Source: Chitinophagales bacterium (GTDB taxonomy: Bacteria; Bacteroidota; Bacteroidia; Chitinophagales; Chitinophagaceae). Taken from it: 64,000 nt of DNA. Positions 31,311 through 39,939 of this stretch are shown here, piece by piece. Both the position numbers and the translations under genes were made by a program. The notes under the pieces were generated by a model. The model made no database searches and had not been told where the DNA came from. It saw only the letters and a list, made by a program, of their open reading frames with translations. The stretch covers positions 1 to 64,000 of the forward strand of contig JAATFV010000009.1 of the NCBI GenBank assembly GCA_015655015.1. The letters run 5' to 3'. Positions within the stretch are counted from its first letter, which is position 1, and every line of letters begins with the position of its first letter.

Positions 31311-34121
31311 ATGAAGCGATTATTTTCTTTGGTGATTTTTTTGTGTGGGGGCTGGGTAGCCGCTCATGCACAGACTGCTCCGCTTAGCGGGACGGTAACA
31401 GACAAACAGACCGGGGAGCCTTTACCGGGGGCAAGTTTGGAGATTGCCTCCAAAGGAGCTGCCGGTAAGAAAGAGATCCATTTGCTGTCGGGTCTGAATG
31501 GGGCTTTTATTGTGCGGCATATAACTGCCGGTCATTATGAGGTGTCGGTCAAATTCGTGGGGTATGAGCGATATGAAGTGGAGATGGACCTGGCGGATGG
31601 TACTGCCAAAACTCTGCAGGTCGGGCTGGAATCAAAGAAAAGCGAGCTGGCTGCGGTGAGCATCGTAGGCGGCGCGAGGGGGTCGGAGCGGAGTTCCCAG
31701 ATTGCGGACCGCCGGGCGGACATTGTACAGAACTCTCTTTCGGCCCGGGCGATAGAGGTTTCACCGGATCTGTCGGTAGCCAATACGGCCCAGCGTGTTT
31801 CCGGGGTGTCTCTGGAGCGGAGCTCCAATGGAGAGGGACAATATATAATCGTACGAGGGATGGAAAAAAGGTATATCTATACCCTTGTGAATGGCATTAA
31901 GATCCCCAGCCCGGACAATAAGAACCGGTATGTACCCCTGGATATCTTCCCGGCGGACATGCTGGAGAGGCTGGAGATCTTCAAGTCGCTCACACCGAAT
32001 ATGGAAGGGGATGCCATCGGCGGCGCGGTGAATATGGTGATGAAGGATGCTCCTTCGAAGTTCAGCGTCAATGCCAATGCGGCGTTGGGTTATGCCAACA
32101 GTTTTTTTACACAGGACTATACGAAGTTCGACGCGGGTCCCAGTCTGAGCCGTTCGCCGCGGGATATCAACGGGATAAATTATGTGGCCACCATGAAGGA
32201 TTTCCCCAATAACGCGTTCAGCCATAACACCAGCCACAATCCTTTTGGAGAAGTATTGGGACTGTCGCTGGGTGGTCGTCTTTTTGGCGACAAGCTGGGT
32301 GTCATGGTAGCGGGCAGTTTCCAGAACAACTATCGGAATGTGAGCTCGATCCTTTTTGAGCAGCCGGATGAGATCGTTGATGGCCGTTTGCAGCTGGCCA
32401 GCGTTGCACGCCGTCATCTTTCTGTCCAGCAGCAGCGGAGCGGTGCGCATGTCAGGCTGGATTACCGCCTGAACGATAAGAATAAGATAAGTTTTTATGG
32501 GGCTTATATGAACCTGATGCGGCAGGAGTTCCGTAGTGTATCGGATACCAATCTGGAGCTGAACCGGGTAGGTCCCGGCTTTGGACGTATTTCCAATACC
32601 TTCAGGGACCTCCATGAAGTGCAGCAGATATCCAACTATACCCTCAAGGGACAGCATACCCTTGCCACCAATTTCTTTCTCGACTGGACGGCCGCCTATT
32701 CCAGGGCTACGCTGAACCGGCCCGATGAGGCTACGCTCGGAGTAGATGGCGGCGTCCAAAAGGATCCCGTCACCGGAGAGAAAGTGCCTGATCCTCCCAC
32801 GCTGCAATCCTCGACCCGGGAGTTCACCCACAGTACGGATGAGGACAAGAGCGGTTACCTCAATTTGCTTTACCGGTCGAATATCGCGACGGCAAAAGTG
32901 GACTGGTCGATCGGCGGTATGTACCGGAACAAACACCGGACCAGCAGTTATGACCAATATGAACTGGACCCCGATCCGGGCTCACAGAATTATAATGGCG
33001 ATGTCAGCCAGAATACCTGGAGTATAAAGAATGGCCAGGGAACTTCGAGCGATCCGCTGAACTATACGGCCGAAGAAAAAGTAGGAGCAGCCTATGGCAT
33101 GGTAAAGATCGAGTGGGGCCCCTGGCTTGTTACCGGTGGCGCCCGTTATGAGCATACGGCCCTGAACTGGCTCAGCAATGTATCTGAAACAGTGAAAGGC
33201 AAGACCGGGAACATTTCTTATTATGATGTGCTGCCCAGCGGCAATATCAAGTACAGCCTTGGAAGGAAGCAGGCATTGCGTCTTTCTTATTATTCGGCTA
33301 TCAGCCGTCCCAATTTCTACGAAGTGATCCCGCATACGCTCTACGATCCCGAAACCGGTTTTATAGAAAAGGGCAATCCTTATCTGCACCGGACTACGGC
33401 TGACAATCTTGACCTGCGTTATGAATACTTCCCCAAGGGGCTGGACCAGCTGCTGGTAGGGGTATTTTACAAAAGGCTGAAAAATCCCATCGAATATTCG
33501 GTTACCAATATACCTGATCCCTCCGAGCCTGGCTCCAGCAGCAATATGACCTATTATATACCTTCGAATTTTGGGAATGCCACCAATTACGGAGCGGAAC
33601 TGGATCTGACCAAGTATTGGAGATGGCTGGGAGTAAAATTGAACTACACCTATACCAATTCATCGATCACCACTACCAAGGAGCATGAGTTCCCTGTCAC
33701 GGGTGGTACGCAAACCGAGTATCCCGAGCAGAAACGTCCCCTGCAGGGACAATCCAAACATATTGCCAATTTCTCGCTGTTGTTCAAAGACGACAACAAG
33801 CTGGGATTGAACGCGCAGCTGGCCTTTGGATATACGAGCAAACGGATCAATACGGTGTCGCAGTTCTATGGCTATGATATCTGGCAGAAGGATTTTGAAC
33901 AGCTGGACTTTTCCGTAGAGAAAAAGCTCGCTCGTCACTGGTATGTATATGCCAAGGTGAACAATATCCTGAATACGCCCTATGAACTGGAAGTGCCGCA
34001 GGCTTATGTGACAGGTACGACGAACAGTTATGCGCCCTATCAGACCCCCGGCAAAAATATCTTCATGCGGAAGGATACGTATGGAGCGAATTACCTGCTG
34101 GGCGTAAAATTCAAATTTTAA
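31311..34121 (+). CDS. TonB-dependent outer-membrane receptor
   Basis: This is a 936-residue protein: signal peptide ending AHAQ, an N-terminal carboxypeptidase-like domain (LSGTVTDKQTGEPLPGASLE), plug domain (IIVRGMEKRYIYTLVNG; PADMLERLEIFKSLTPNMEG, then AIGGAVNMVMKDAPSK), then a large barrel ending with YLLGVKFKF, which has the terminal aromatic typical for BAM insertion. It is not a SusC (no SusD partner; followed by a beta-helix lipoprotein). It imports a substrate with energy from TonB. The next two genes follow after 20 and 9 bp, so it is an operon with them, and substrate choice probably relates to the phosphatase. Confidence 0.9.
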   Translation: MKRLFSLVIFLCGGWVAAHAQTAPLSGTVTDKQTGEPLPGASLEIASKGAAGKKEIHLLSGLNGAFIVRHITAGHYEVSVKFVGYERYEVEMDLADGTAKTLQVGLESKKSELAAVSIVGGARGSERSSQIADRRADIVQNSLSARAIEVSPDLSVANTAQRVSGVSLERSSNGEGQYIIVRGMEKRYIYTLVNGIKIPSPDNKNRYVPLDIFPADMLERLEIFKSLTPNMEGDAIGGAVNMVMKDAPSKFSVNANAALGYANSFFTQDYTKFDAGPSLSRSPRDINGINYVATMKDFPNNAFSHNTSHNPFGEVLGLSLGGRLFGDKLGVMVAGSFQNNYRNVSSILFEQPDEIVDGRLQLASVARRHLSVQQQRSGAHVRLDYRLNDKNKISFYGAYMNLMRQEFRSVSDTNLELNRVGPGFGRISNTFRDLHEVQQISNYTLKGQHTLATNFFLDWTAAYSRATLNRPDEATLGVDGGVQKDPVTGEKVPDPPTLQSSTREFTHSTDEDKSGYLNLLYRSNIATAKVDWSIGGMYRNKHRTSSYDQYELDPDPGSQNYNGDVSQNTWSIKNGQGTSSDPLNYTAEEKVGAAYGMVKIEWGPWLVTGGARYEHTALNWLSNVSETVKGKTGNISYYDVLPSGNIKYSLGRKQALRLSYYSAISRPNFYEVIPHTLYDPETGFIEKGNPYLHRTTADNLDLRYEYFPKGLDQLLVGVFYKRLKNPIEYSVTNIPDPSEPGSSSNMTYYIPSNFGNATNYGAELDLTKYWRWLGVKLNYTYTNSSITTTKEHEFPVTGGTQTEYPEQKRPLQGQSKHIANFSLLFKDDNKLGLNAQLAFGYTSKRINTVSQFYGYDIWQKDFEQLDFSVEKKLARHWYVYAKVNNILNTPYELEVPQAYVTGTTNSYAPYQTPGKNIFMRKDTYGANYLLGVKFKF

Positions 34122-34141
34122 TCAATCCAAACTAAACTATC

Positions 34142-35515
34142 ATGTCTACTAAATATAATGTTGTCAGATCGGGTGTCCTGGCGGCTTCGTTGTTATACCT
34201 GGCTGCTTGTCATAAAGCCGAAAATGTCTATGTCAGCCCTAAAGTTCAAAACGCCAGCCATCCTATTACCAGCGACACGCTGACAGGATCGGTGACAGGG
34301 ACCCTGCTGTCCGGAAAGACCTATTATTTCTCCTCCGACATCACGATCAATCAGTTTGATACCCTGTTGATGCAGCCCGGCTCCAGGCTGATCGCTATCG
34401 GGGATGGCAAGACCTTTTCGACGAGTCCGCAGATCACCTGTAACGGAACTTTTATCAGCCTGGGTACGGCGGACAGCAATAACTATATCACAGTGCCGGA
34501 CAACCTGCGAAATGCGGCCAGCATCGGCAAGGGGCTCTGGGGTGGTATTCAATGCGGTGAGACCAGCGGCGACGTGGTCATCAAATGGACACATATTGAA
34601 TTTGCCGGCGGGCCGGCCGGTCCTGCTGCGGACCCGAATGTATTTGCCCCTAATGATCCCAGAAATAGTCTTTCCTATACGAATATCGATGGGAACGTCA
34701 TTATAGAAGACTCCTGGATCTTCGGTACCTCGGATGACGGCATGCGGCTGCTGCACGGGCATGTCAGCGTGATGAGAAATACCTTTGAGGATTGTGGTAC
34801 GACGGGTGGTGAGGCGTTGAACCTGAAAAATGGCTGTGTTGGTGACGTAGGATATAACCTGGTGATCGGGGCAGCTACCAATGCCTTCAAGATCTCCAAC
34901 AGCGGCGGCGGAGCTGTACAGAACAAGACCTACCTGTATAATAATACGATGCTGAACAGCGGTTTCCGGCAGCTGAAAGCCGGTCGCGGCGGCTCCATCG
35001 ATTATGAGAAGAATGCACAGGGGAAGATCTATAACAATGTCATCATTAACTGTCGTTTTGGAATGCGGATCACACCGGACGCTGATGTCGCCAACATAGC
35101 CTATGATAACCAGTTCTTTTATGCCAATGCCCAGTCCCTGATCAATCAGTTCTATACAGTGGATGGGGTCGCTACGGAGAAGGACGGGGATATTATGAGC
35201 GCCAGCCCGAAGGACAATAATCCCCGTTTCAAATTGTATGATGTCGATCAGTTCGACTTTTCCGCCGTCACGCCTCCTTTGTCTGCGGCTCAGATGCCAT
35301 CGGCTATCGTTACCGATGTGAATTATGATTTCAGCCTGTTGACCAGCAGTCCGGCTTATCACAAGGGCAATGCAAGCTTGTTCAAGGCGCAGCGGACGGT
35401 GCCGCAGGGAGGCGACTATGGCGCGACAACCCTGGATCCCAATGTGGATATGGGGGCTTATCCTTCCGACGGTTCGGGCAATCAGCATTTTACATCCAGT
35501 CTTTCTTCAAAATAG
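34142..35515 (+). CDS. Surface lipoprotein with right-handed beta-helix
   Basis: This 457-residue protein has a lipobox (LYLAAC, Cys near residue 24). The mature part has repeated short rungs with VxIxxN/xIIED patterns (GNVIIEDSWIFGTSDDG, HVSVMRNTFEDCG, KTYLYNNTMLNSGF, GKIYNNVIINCRFG), typical of a right-handed parallel beta-helix as in pectate-lyase-like or peptidase-associated proteins. No catalytic residues could be identified. Encoded between a TonB receptor and a phosphatase, it may take the place of a SusD-like binding subunit. That idea is inference. Confidence 0.75.
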   Translation: MSTKYNVVRSGVLAASLLYLAACHKAENVYVSPKVQNASHPITSDTLTGSVTGTLLSGKTYYFSSDITINQFDTLLMQPGSRLIAIGDGKTFSTSPQITCNGTFISLGTADSNNYITVPDNLRNAASIGKGLWGGIQCGETSGDVVIKWTHIEFAGGPAGPAADPNVFAPNDPRNSLSYTNIDGNVIIEDSWIFGTSDDGMRLLHGHVSVMRNTFEDCGTTGGEALNLKNGCVGDVGYNLVIGAATNAFKISNSGGGAVQNKTYLYNNTMLNSGFRQLKAGRGGSIDYEKNAQGKIYNNVIINCRFGMRITPDADVANIAYDNQFFYANAQSLINQFYTVDGVATEKDGDIMSASPKDNNPRFKLYDVDQFDFSAVTPPLSAAQMPSAIVTDVNYDFSLLTSSPAYHKGNASLFKAQRTVPQGGDYGATTLDPNVDMGAYPSDGSGNQHFTSSLSSK

Positions 35516-35524
35516 AACACAGAC

Positions 35525-36886
35525 ATGACGAGCAGGAGAAAATTCAACTTTATAACACTCTTTATTCTAACGATGGCCGGGGGAGTTAATGCGCAGGTCG
35601 GGACCAAAACGCCCTATAAGGCGCCGGGGGGATCTTATACACCGCCTCCGGCCGGTTATGCGCCCGTGTTCATCAATTATGTGGGCAGGCATGGGGCCCG
35701 CTTTATGACAAAGGCAGGCGCCGATCTCCGGGTGCGGGAGGTGCTGCAGGCTGCTGAAAAAAACAATTCCCTTACTTCCAAAGGGAAGCAGGTGAAGGCA
35801 ATGGTGGAACGGCTGCTGGCAGTCGAAAAAGATAAATACGAACAGATCACGCTACTGGGAAAGGAGGAGCAGGAAGCTATCGGGGAAAGGATGTTGTATA
35901 ACTACGAAAGGGTGTTCAGGGGAAAGGGATTGGAGATAGTAACGACCTATAAGCTGAGAACGCAGCAGAGTGCGGAGGCCTTTTTGCGGGGATTGGCGAA
36001 AGTACCGGGGAAGCGGCAATATGAAAAGGCGGTGGATTCGCTGGATGCCGTATTGAGGTTCTATGATCTTTCCCCGGCCTATCTGCGCTATAAAAAGAGT
36101 GTTGTTCTCCGGCGGTCACTGGACTCCCTGGACAGTGATAAAAGGACAAAAGAAGCGGCTGATCATATCTGCGGGAGCCTGTTCACTACGGGCTCTGCGG
36201 GCCTGGACGCCGTCTCTTTTGCGGACAACCTGTATGATCTTTATTCGGTGCAGTTCTCGCTGCCGGGGGAAATGCAGGAGAAAGGATATACGAAGGACAG
36301 TGTCGATCTGGGGATAACTTTTGGGCGCAAGGACCTGGAATGGCTGGATTTCCGGTCCGGGGCGCAGGATTTCCTGGAGAAGGGACCCGGCTTTGATCCA
36401 TTGGGTATCCAGGTGAAGGTGGCGGCGCCTTTGCTGGTGGATTTTATTACCAGTACGGACAAGGTGACGGGCCATTCGGGTACGGGGGGCGTGGCCGGGG
36501 CTTCTTCGGGAGCCGATGTCTTGCCGGATGTGCCGGATGCCATTTTACGGTTCACGCATGCGGAAGCTATTTCTCCATTTGCGGCTTTGCTGGGGATCCC
36601 GCAGGCAAGCACGCCTGCCCGTTCCATTTATGGGTACCAGGCCGGCTGGAGGGCGGAATCCGTTATTCCATTGAGCGCCAATATCCAATGGATACTGTAT
36701 TCCAATGGGAAGGACTGGCTGGTCAAGGTCCTGTTGAATGAGCGGGAGTCGGCGTTACCTGTCGGGACGAAGTCCTATCCGTATTACCGGTGGGAGGATG
36801 TGAAACAATATTATATAAAAAAACTTGCATCTATCCATGTCGGGTTACGGGACGATATGCAGGCGTATTTAAAAAAGTTGAATTAG
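35525..36886 (+). CDS. Exported histidine phosphatase, MINPP/phytase-like
   Basis: This is a 453-residue protein with signal peptide (ITLFILTMAGGVNAQ). It is a branch 2 histidine phosphatase: nucleophile motif VGRHGARFM (R55, H56, R59) and the proton donor motif THAEAISPF (H345-A346-E347). HAE in place of HD marks the multiple inositol polyphosphate phosphatase type, which releases phosphate from phytate. A low-complexity Gly/Ala/Ser stretch (residues about 318-336) lies just before the HAE block. It starts 9 bp after the beta-helix gene, so it belongs to the TonB-receptor operon and suggests scavenging of phosphate from organic phosphates. Confidence 0.8.
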   Translation: MTSRRKFNFITLFILTMAGGVNAQVGTKTPYKAPGGSYTPPPAGYAPVFINYVGRHGARFMTKAGADLRVREVLQAAEKNNSLTSKGKQVKAMVERLLAVEKDKYEQITLLGKEEQEAIGERMLYNYERVFRGKGLEIVTTYKLRTQQSAEAFLRGLAKVPGKRQYEKAVDSLDAVLRFYDLSPAYLRYKKSVVLRRSLDSLDSDKRTKEAADHICGSLFTTGSAGLDAVSFADNLYDLYSVQFSLPGEMQEKGYTKDSVDLGITFGRKDLEWLDFRSGAQDFLEKGPGFDPLGIQVKVAAPLLVDFITSTDKVTGHSGTGGVAGASSGADVLPDVPDAILRFTHAEAISPFAALLGIPQASTPARSIYGYQAGWRAESVIPLSANIQWILYSNGKDWLVKVLLNERESALPVGTKSYPYYRWEDVKQYYIKKLASIHVGLRDDMQAYLKKLN

Positions 36887-36974
36887 GGGGACAATGTCAG
36901 TGGGGCCGGCCGGAGGTTTCTGTTAACCTATCGCTATTATTCCGGAGCTGCCGATTTCTGCCATCGGGATATTA

Positions 36975-36982
36975 TAACTTTG
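36975..36982 (+). promoter_or_regulatory. Possible -7 promoter element
   Basis: TAACTTTG matches TAnnTTTG, 67 bp before the start of the next gene. No convincing -33 element was found. Confidence 0.4.
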
Positions 36983-37049
36983 AAAAAGGGCTGCTGACCG
37001 TTAACTTTAAACCGGTCTTTAGCCTTTTTTTAATTAATAATAAATTTTT

Positions 37050-37430
37050 ATGCGAAAATTAGCTCTTCTCACTATTATTGTGTTGATGGCTGCTGCCACG
37101 AACCTGAATGCTCAGTCTTTGCAGAATACTGCCTGGAAGGTTTATCTTGATCAGATACATGACACGATCACGCTCCATATTCTGAAGGATTCCAGTTTCG
37201 TCACCGGCAGTGATGGGGAAGTATTGGTCCGATCCGTTTGCAAGGTTCGGAAGGATACGTTGAGCATGCGGGATTACGAAGGAAAGTATTATTGCCCGGA
37301 TGGGGAGGGCGTTTATAAGGTGGAAGTGAGCGGGGAAACGCTAAGTTTTTTTCTGGTCAATGATCCTTGTGAGGGAAGGAATAGTTCGATCAACGGGACT
37401 AGATGGATAAGGGCGGCGGACAAACATTAG
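37050..37430 (+). CDS. Small secreted protein, lipocalin-like
   Basis: This 126-residue protein has a signal peptide (MRKLALLTIIVLMAAATNLN, then AQ). The mature part opens with LQNTAWKVYLDQIHDTITLH and ends NGTRWIRA; the NTAWK...GTRW layout resembles small lipocalin-like barrels where a first-strand Trp closes with a last-strand Trp. Two Cys (about 70 and 91, plus one at 110) could form disulphides in the periplasm. Function unknown. It is followed by a strong bidirectional terminator. Confidence 0.65.
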   Translation: MRKLALLTIIVLMAAATNLNAQSLQNTAWKVYLDQIHDTITLHILKDSSFVTGSDGEVLVRSVCKVRKDTLSMRDYEGKYYCPDGEGVYKVEVSGETLSFFLVNDPCEGRNSSINGTRWIRAADKH

Positions 37431-37472
37431 ACATTATTTCGCCGGATGACCTAAATAAAAAAGTCGGATGAT

Positions 37473-37520
37473 CTAAATAAAAAAAAGTCGCGGGTCATCC
37501 CGCGACTTTTTTTTATTTAG
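37473..37520. terminator. Bidirectional terminator with a perfect 22-bp stem
   Basis: Positions 37473-37494 and 37499-37520 are perfect inverted copies with a TCAT loop. The core is GTCGCGGG/CCCGCGAC between A- and T-runs. It lies between two convergent genes. An incomplete extra copy of the left arm (CTAAATAAAAAAGTCG) starts near 37451, another sign of short tandem duplication. Confidence 0.9.
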
Positions 37521-37527
37521 AAAGAGA

Positions 37528-37956
37528 TTATAATCTTGTTACAACAGTGTTCTCAGTGATGGTCCTGTTCACTGCGAACTGGCGTACGATCTCATTTTCT
37601 CCGTTACGGATAACGAAAGTAGGGTGAATGTCTGATTCTTCTTTCTGGAAGTAAACAGATTTAGAGAAATGAGCGTCGTTGAACTGCTTGCGATATACGA
37701 CTTCGCCGGCATCGTTCTTGATGATCAGCCAGAATTTTTCGGCAGTAGGATTTTCAAAGTTTACACGGAAGACAACGCTGTTGTCTTTAGTTCCAACGTA
37801 TTGAACATTTACCTGTTCGTCGTTGAGGGTGGCAGTTTTTTTATGATCTCCGCCATTTGCCAGGGTGGCGGTAGGATTGCTAATGAAAAGTACAACGGCT
37901 GCTACAGTGGCAGTGATTGCTTTTACTACACGGGTGCTTACAGAGATAGTGTTCAT
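37528..37956 (-). CDS. Small exported protein, possible immunoglobulin-like fold
   Basis: This 142-residue protein has a signal peptide (AITATVAAVVLFISNPTATL, then ANG). The mature part is beta-rich (VNVQYVGTKDNSVVFRVNFE, FWLIIKNDAGEVVYRKQF, HPTFVIRNGENEIVRQFAVN) in a pattern seen in small Bacteroidota proteins with one beta sandwich. No catalytic residues and no cysteine. Periplasmic or secreted; function unknown. Its promoter would be in the 430-bp gap before it. Confidence 0.65.
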   Translation of the reverse strand: MNTISVSTRVVKAITATVAAVVLFISNPTATLANGGDHKKTATLNDEQVNVQYVGTKDNSVVFRVNFENPTAEKFWLIIKNDAGEVVYRKQFNDAHFSKSVYFQKEESDIHPTFVIRNGENEIVRQFAVNRTITENTVVTRL

Positions 37957-38299
37957 ATTATTAATTTATATTTTACGACTTGTTAACGATGTTGGCGGCA
38001 GGCAAAACGTGAAGTAAAATGGCGAGCAGGAACGGCGGAAGCAATGGGGGCAGGCAATCTATGTATTTATCGGGCGGGAAGCAATCATCTGAATTGTTAT
38101 ACAAATATAGAATTGATAATACCCGTGTGCAAACTGAGTTTTGGTGGTTTTTATCATTTCAACCATGAATGAGTATGATTTATCTTATTGATAATTATGG
38201 TGTTGTGGCTTGATCCTTCATGATGACCAACTCTTTTTCAGATTAATATGTTTATTTTTGTTATATGTGCCAGGGCGACTGGAACGAATAATATATATG
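37957..38299. other. Intergenic region, probable promoter of the small exported gene
   Basis: About 340 bp without a supportable open frame. It turns AT-rich toward 38.1-38.3 kb. Apart from the terminator next to it, I see no repeat or recognised site. Confidence 0.5.
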
Positions 38300-38331
38300 A
38301 AAACGGTGCAGGATTATTCCTGCACCGTTTT
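38300..38331. terminator. Bidirectional terminator after susD
   Basis: AAAACGGTGCAGGA, loop TTAT, TCCTGCACCGTTTT: perfect 14-bp stem with A- and T-runs, 57 bp after the SusD stop on the reverse strand. Confidence 0.88.
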
Positions 38332-38339
38332 AGTTCATT

Positions 38340-38369
38340 TGAATGGATGAATCGTGTGAATGGATGAAT
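38340..38369. repeat. 13-bp direct repeat behind susD
   Basis: TGAATGGATGAAT occurs at 38340-38352 and 38357-38369 with a 17-bp period, between the SusD stop and the terminator. Confidence 0.75.
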
Positions 38370-38388
38370 AGTGGCTGATTCTATCTTG

Positions 38389-39939
38389 TTATTGATTCTG
38401 ATCGTCCTGCGTCATGCTTTTATTTGCCTGTAATTCAGACTGGGGGATCTTCAGGTTAAACCGGGGATCATTGGCCGGGATCAGGTAATTATAGGGGATA
38501 GGATGATTGGAGGTAGTACGGTCGATCGGCAGCTGCAGACGTTTGTCATCAAGCCAGTCGATGCCTAATTCCCCATATAGTTCTTTTCTCCTTTCCAGCA
38601 GGATTTCATCGATGAGCGCCTGACCGGTATTACCGGATTTTGCAGTCAGGGCGGGATCACGGTTAGACTGAAGAGTAAATAAGACGTCGCCGGCGTCTCC
38701 TTCATTCTGTCTGGCTTTGGCCTCTGCCTCGATCAGGTACATTTCGCCGACGCGCATCATATTCAGGGACTCATTAAAGTCGATAGTTTTTAACGGTACG
38801 GTTGTGCCATTGATCATATCGACATCGCCATAAGAACCGGCTGTCGTACCGAATTTATTGGTGCCCGCCCAATCAGGCTGGCTGTCATCATCATCATACA
38901 CATAAAAAGTATTACGGACGTCTGTCATGGAAAAGGAGTTTACCAGTGACTTGCTCATGAAGAAGGCTCCATATCCGCTGCCATCCTGTACAAAAAAGGA
39001 GCTGGGTGTTCCATAATAAAGGGATTGCCCGCCATTTTCCGTTGTTTGCGGCAGTGCCCAGAGCACTTCGCTGGAAGTGACGCCATTGTAGTTATTGGGA
39101 TAATTTGTGGGATCCAGATCATGTCCCTGGATGGCGTTCTTTGCGGCTGTTTCCGCATCGGCCCATCTTCCCTGTTCCAGATAGATCCTGGCGGCCATGC
39201 CCCAGGCTACATTCAGATCTACCTGGTCACTCAGTATCTGGCCGGCGCTTAAGTTTTGAACGGCATAACTGATGTCATCGTTGATCTGAGCGAAAGTCTG
39301 TGTGAGGGTGCCCCTGGGATTACCCTTTGTGGTGTCGGCTGCGGGTTCGGTATAGACCGGAACTCCCTTTGCATTGGGGTCTTTTCCAAATGGAAATGAA
39401 AATTCACGGGCCAGCTCGAAAAGGAAGTAAGCTCTCAACGCCCTTGCTTCCGCGATCAGTGGGGTTTTTTCCACATCTGTGATGCCAGCACTTTTTTGAG
39501 TTCCGTCAATGAGGACATTTATCTGGTTGACCAGTTCATAGAAAAAGTACCAGGTGAACCTTGTACGGCGATAAGTCGGCTCGCGGTTATCGTTCTCATA
39601 GTCGAAATAATACCAGTTATTAGCGGGCATTACGATATCCGTTCCTTTCACATCCCTGGCCATCATGACGGAATTGTAACCCCAGGCATCGGTAGAATTT
39701 CCTGCAGAGCCGTCTGTGCTGATCCACTGGCTGCGCATGGTCCGGTAAATACCGTTGAAATAGATCCTTACGTTCTCGGCAGAGGCGAAAACGTCGGCTT
39801 GAGACGCGGCGTTCGTAGGTTTCTGGCCGTCTATAAAGCTCTTGCTGCAGGAACTGAAAAGAATAGCAAGGCAAAGTCCTGCATAAAATATTCGTAAATT
39901 ATATTTATTGCTGTTCATTGGAATGTCGATTTTAAACAT
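38389..39939 (-). CDS. SusD/RagB-family nutrient-binding lipoprotein
   Basis: This is a 516-residue protein. The lipobox is LFSSCS (Cys in the first 35 residues), followed by typical SusD blocks: FASAENVRIYFNGIYRTMRS, LIAEARALRAYFLFELAREF, and near the end LLERRKELYGELGIDWLDDK and a final YLIPANDPRFNLK. SusD caps the SusC barrel at the cell surface and binds the ligand. The ATG at 39939 overlaps the SusC stop (TAATG), which fits translational coupling; an inner ATG at 39918 gives a more usual signal peptide. No glycan hydrolase follows, so the ligand may be other than a polysaccharide. Confidence 0.9.
   Translation of the reverse strand: MFKIDIPMNSNKYNLRIFYAGLCLAILFSSCSKSFIDGQKPTNAASQADVFASAENVRIYFNGIYRTMRSQWISTDGSAGNSTDAWGYNSVMMARDVKGTDIVMPANNWYYFDYENDNREPTYRRTRFTWYFFYELVNQINVLIDGTQKSAGITDVEKTPLIAEARALRAYFLFELAREFSFPFGKDPNAKGVPVYTEPAADTTKGNPRGTLTQTFAQINDDISYAVQNLSAGQILSDQVDLNVAWGMAARIYLEQGRWADAETAAKNAIQGHDLDPTNYPNNYNGVTSSEVLWALPQTTENGGQSLYYGTPSSFFVQDGSGYGAFFMSKSLVNSFSMTDVRNTFYVYDDDDSQPDWAGTNKFGTTAGSYGDVDMINGTTVPLKTIDFNESLNMMRVGEMYLIEAEAKARQNEGDAGDVLFTLQSNRDPALTAKSGNTGQALIDEILLERRKELYGELGIDWLDDKRLQLPIDRTTSNHPIPYNYLIPANDPRFNLKIPQSELQANKSMTQDDQNQ

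Noticed and set aside
34193..35488. Reverse frame of 431 codons
   Set aside because: Antisense to the beta-helix lipoprotein, which has lipobox and regular rungs; the reverse product shows nothing.
36790..37062. 90-codon forward frame
   Set aside because: It starts inside the phosphatase gene in another frame and runs over the next promoter; no sensible product.
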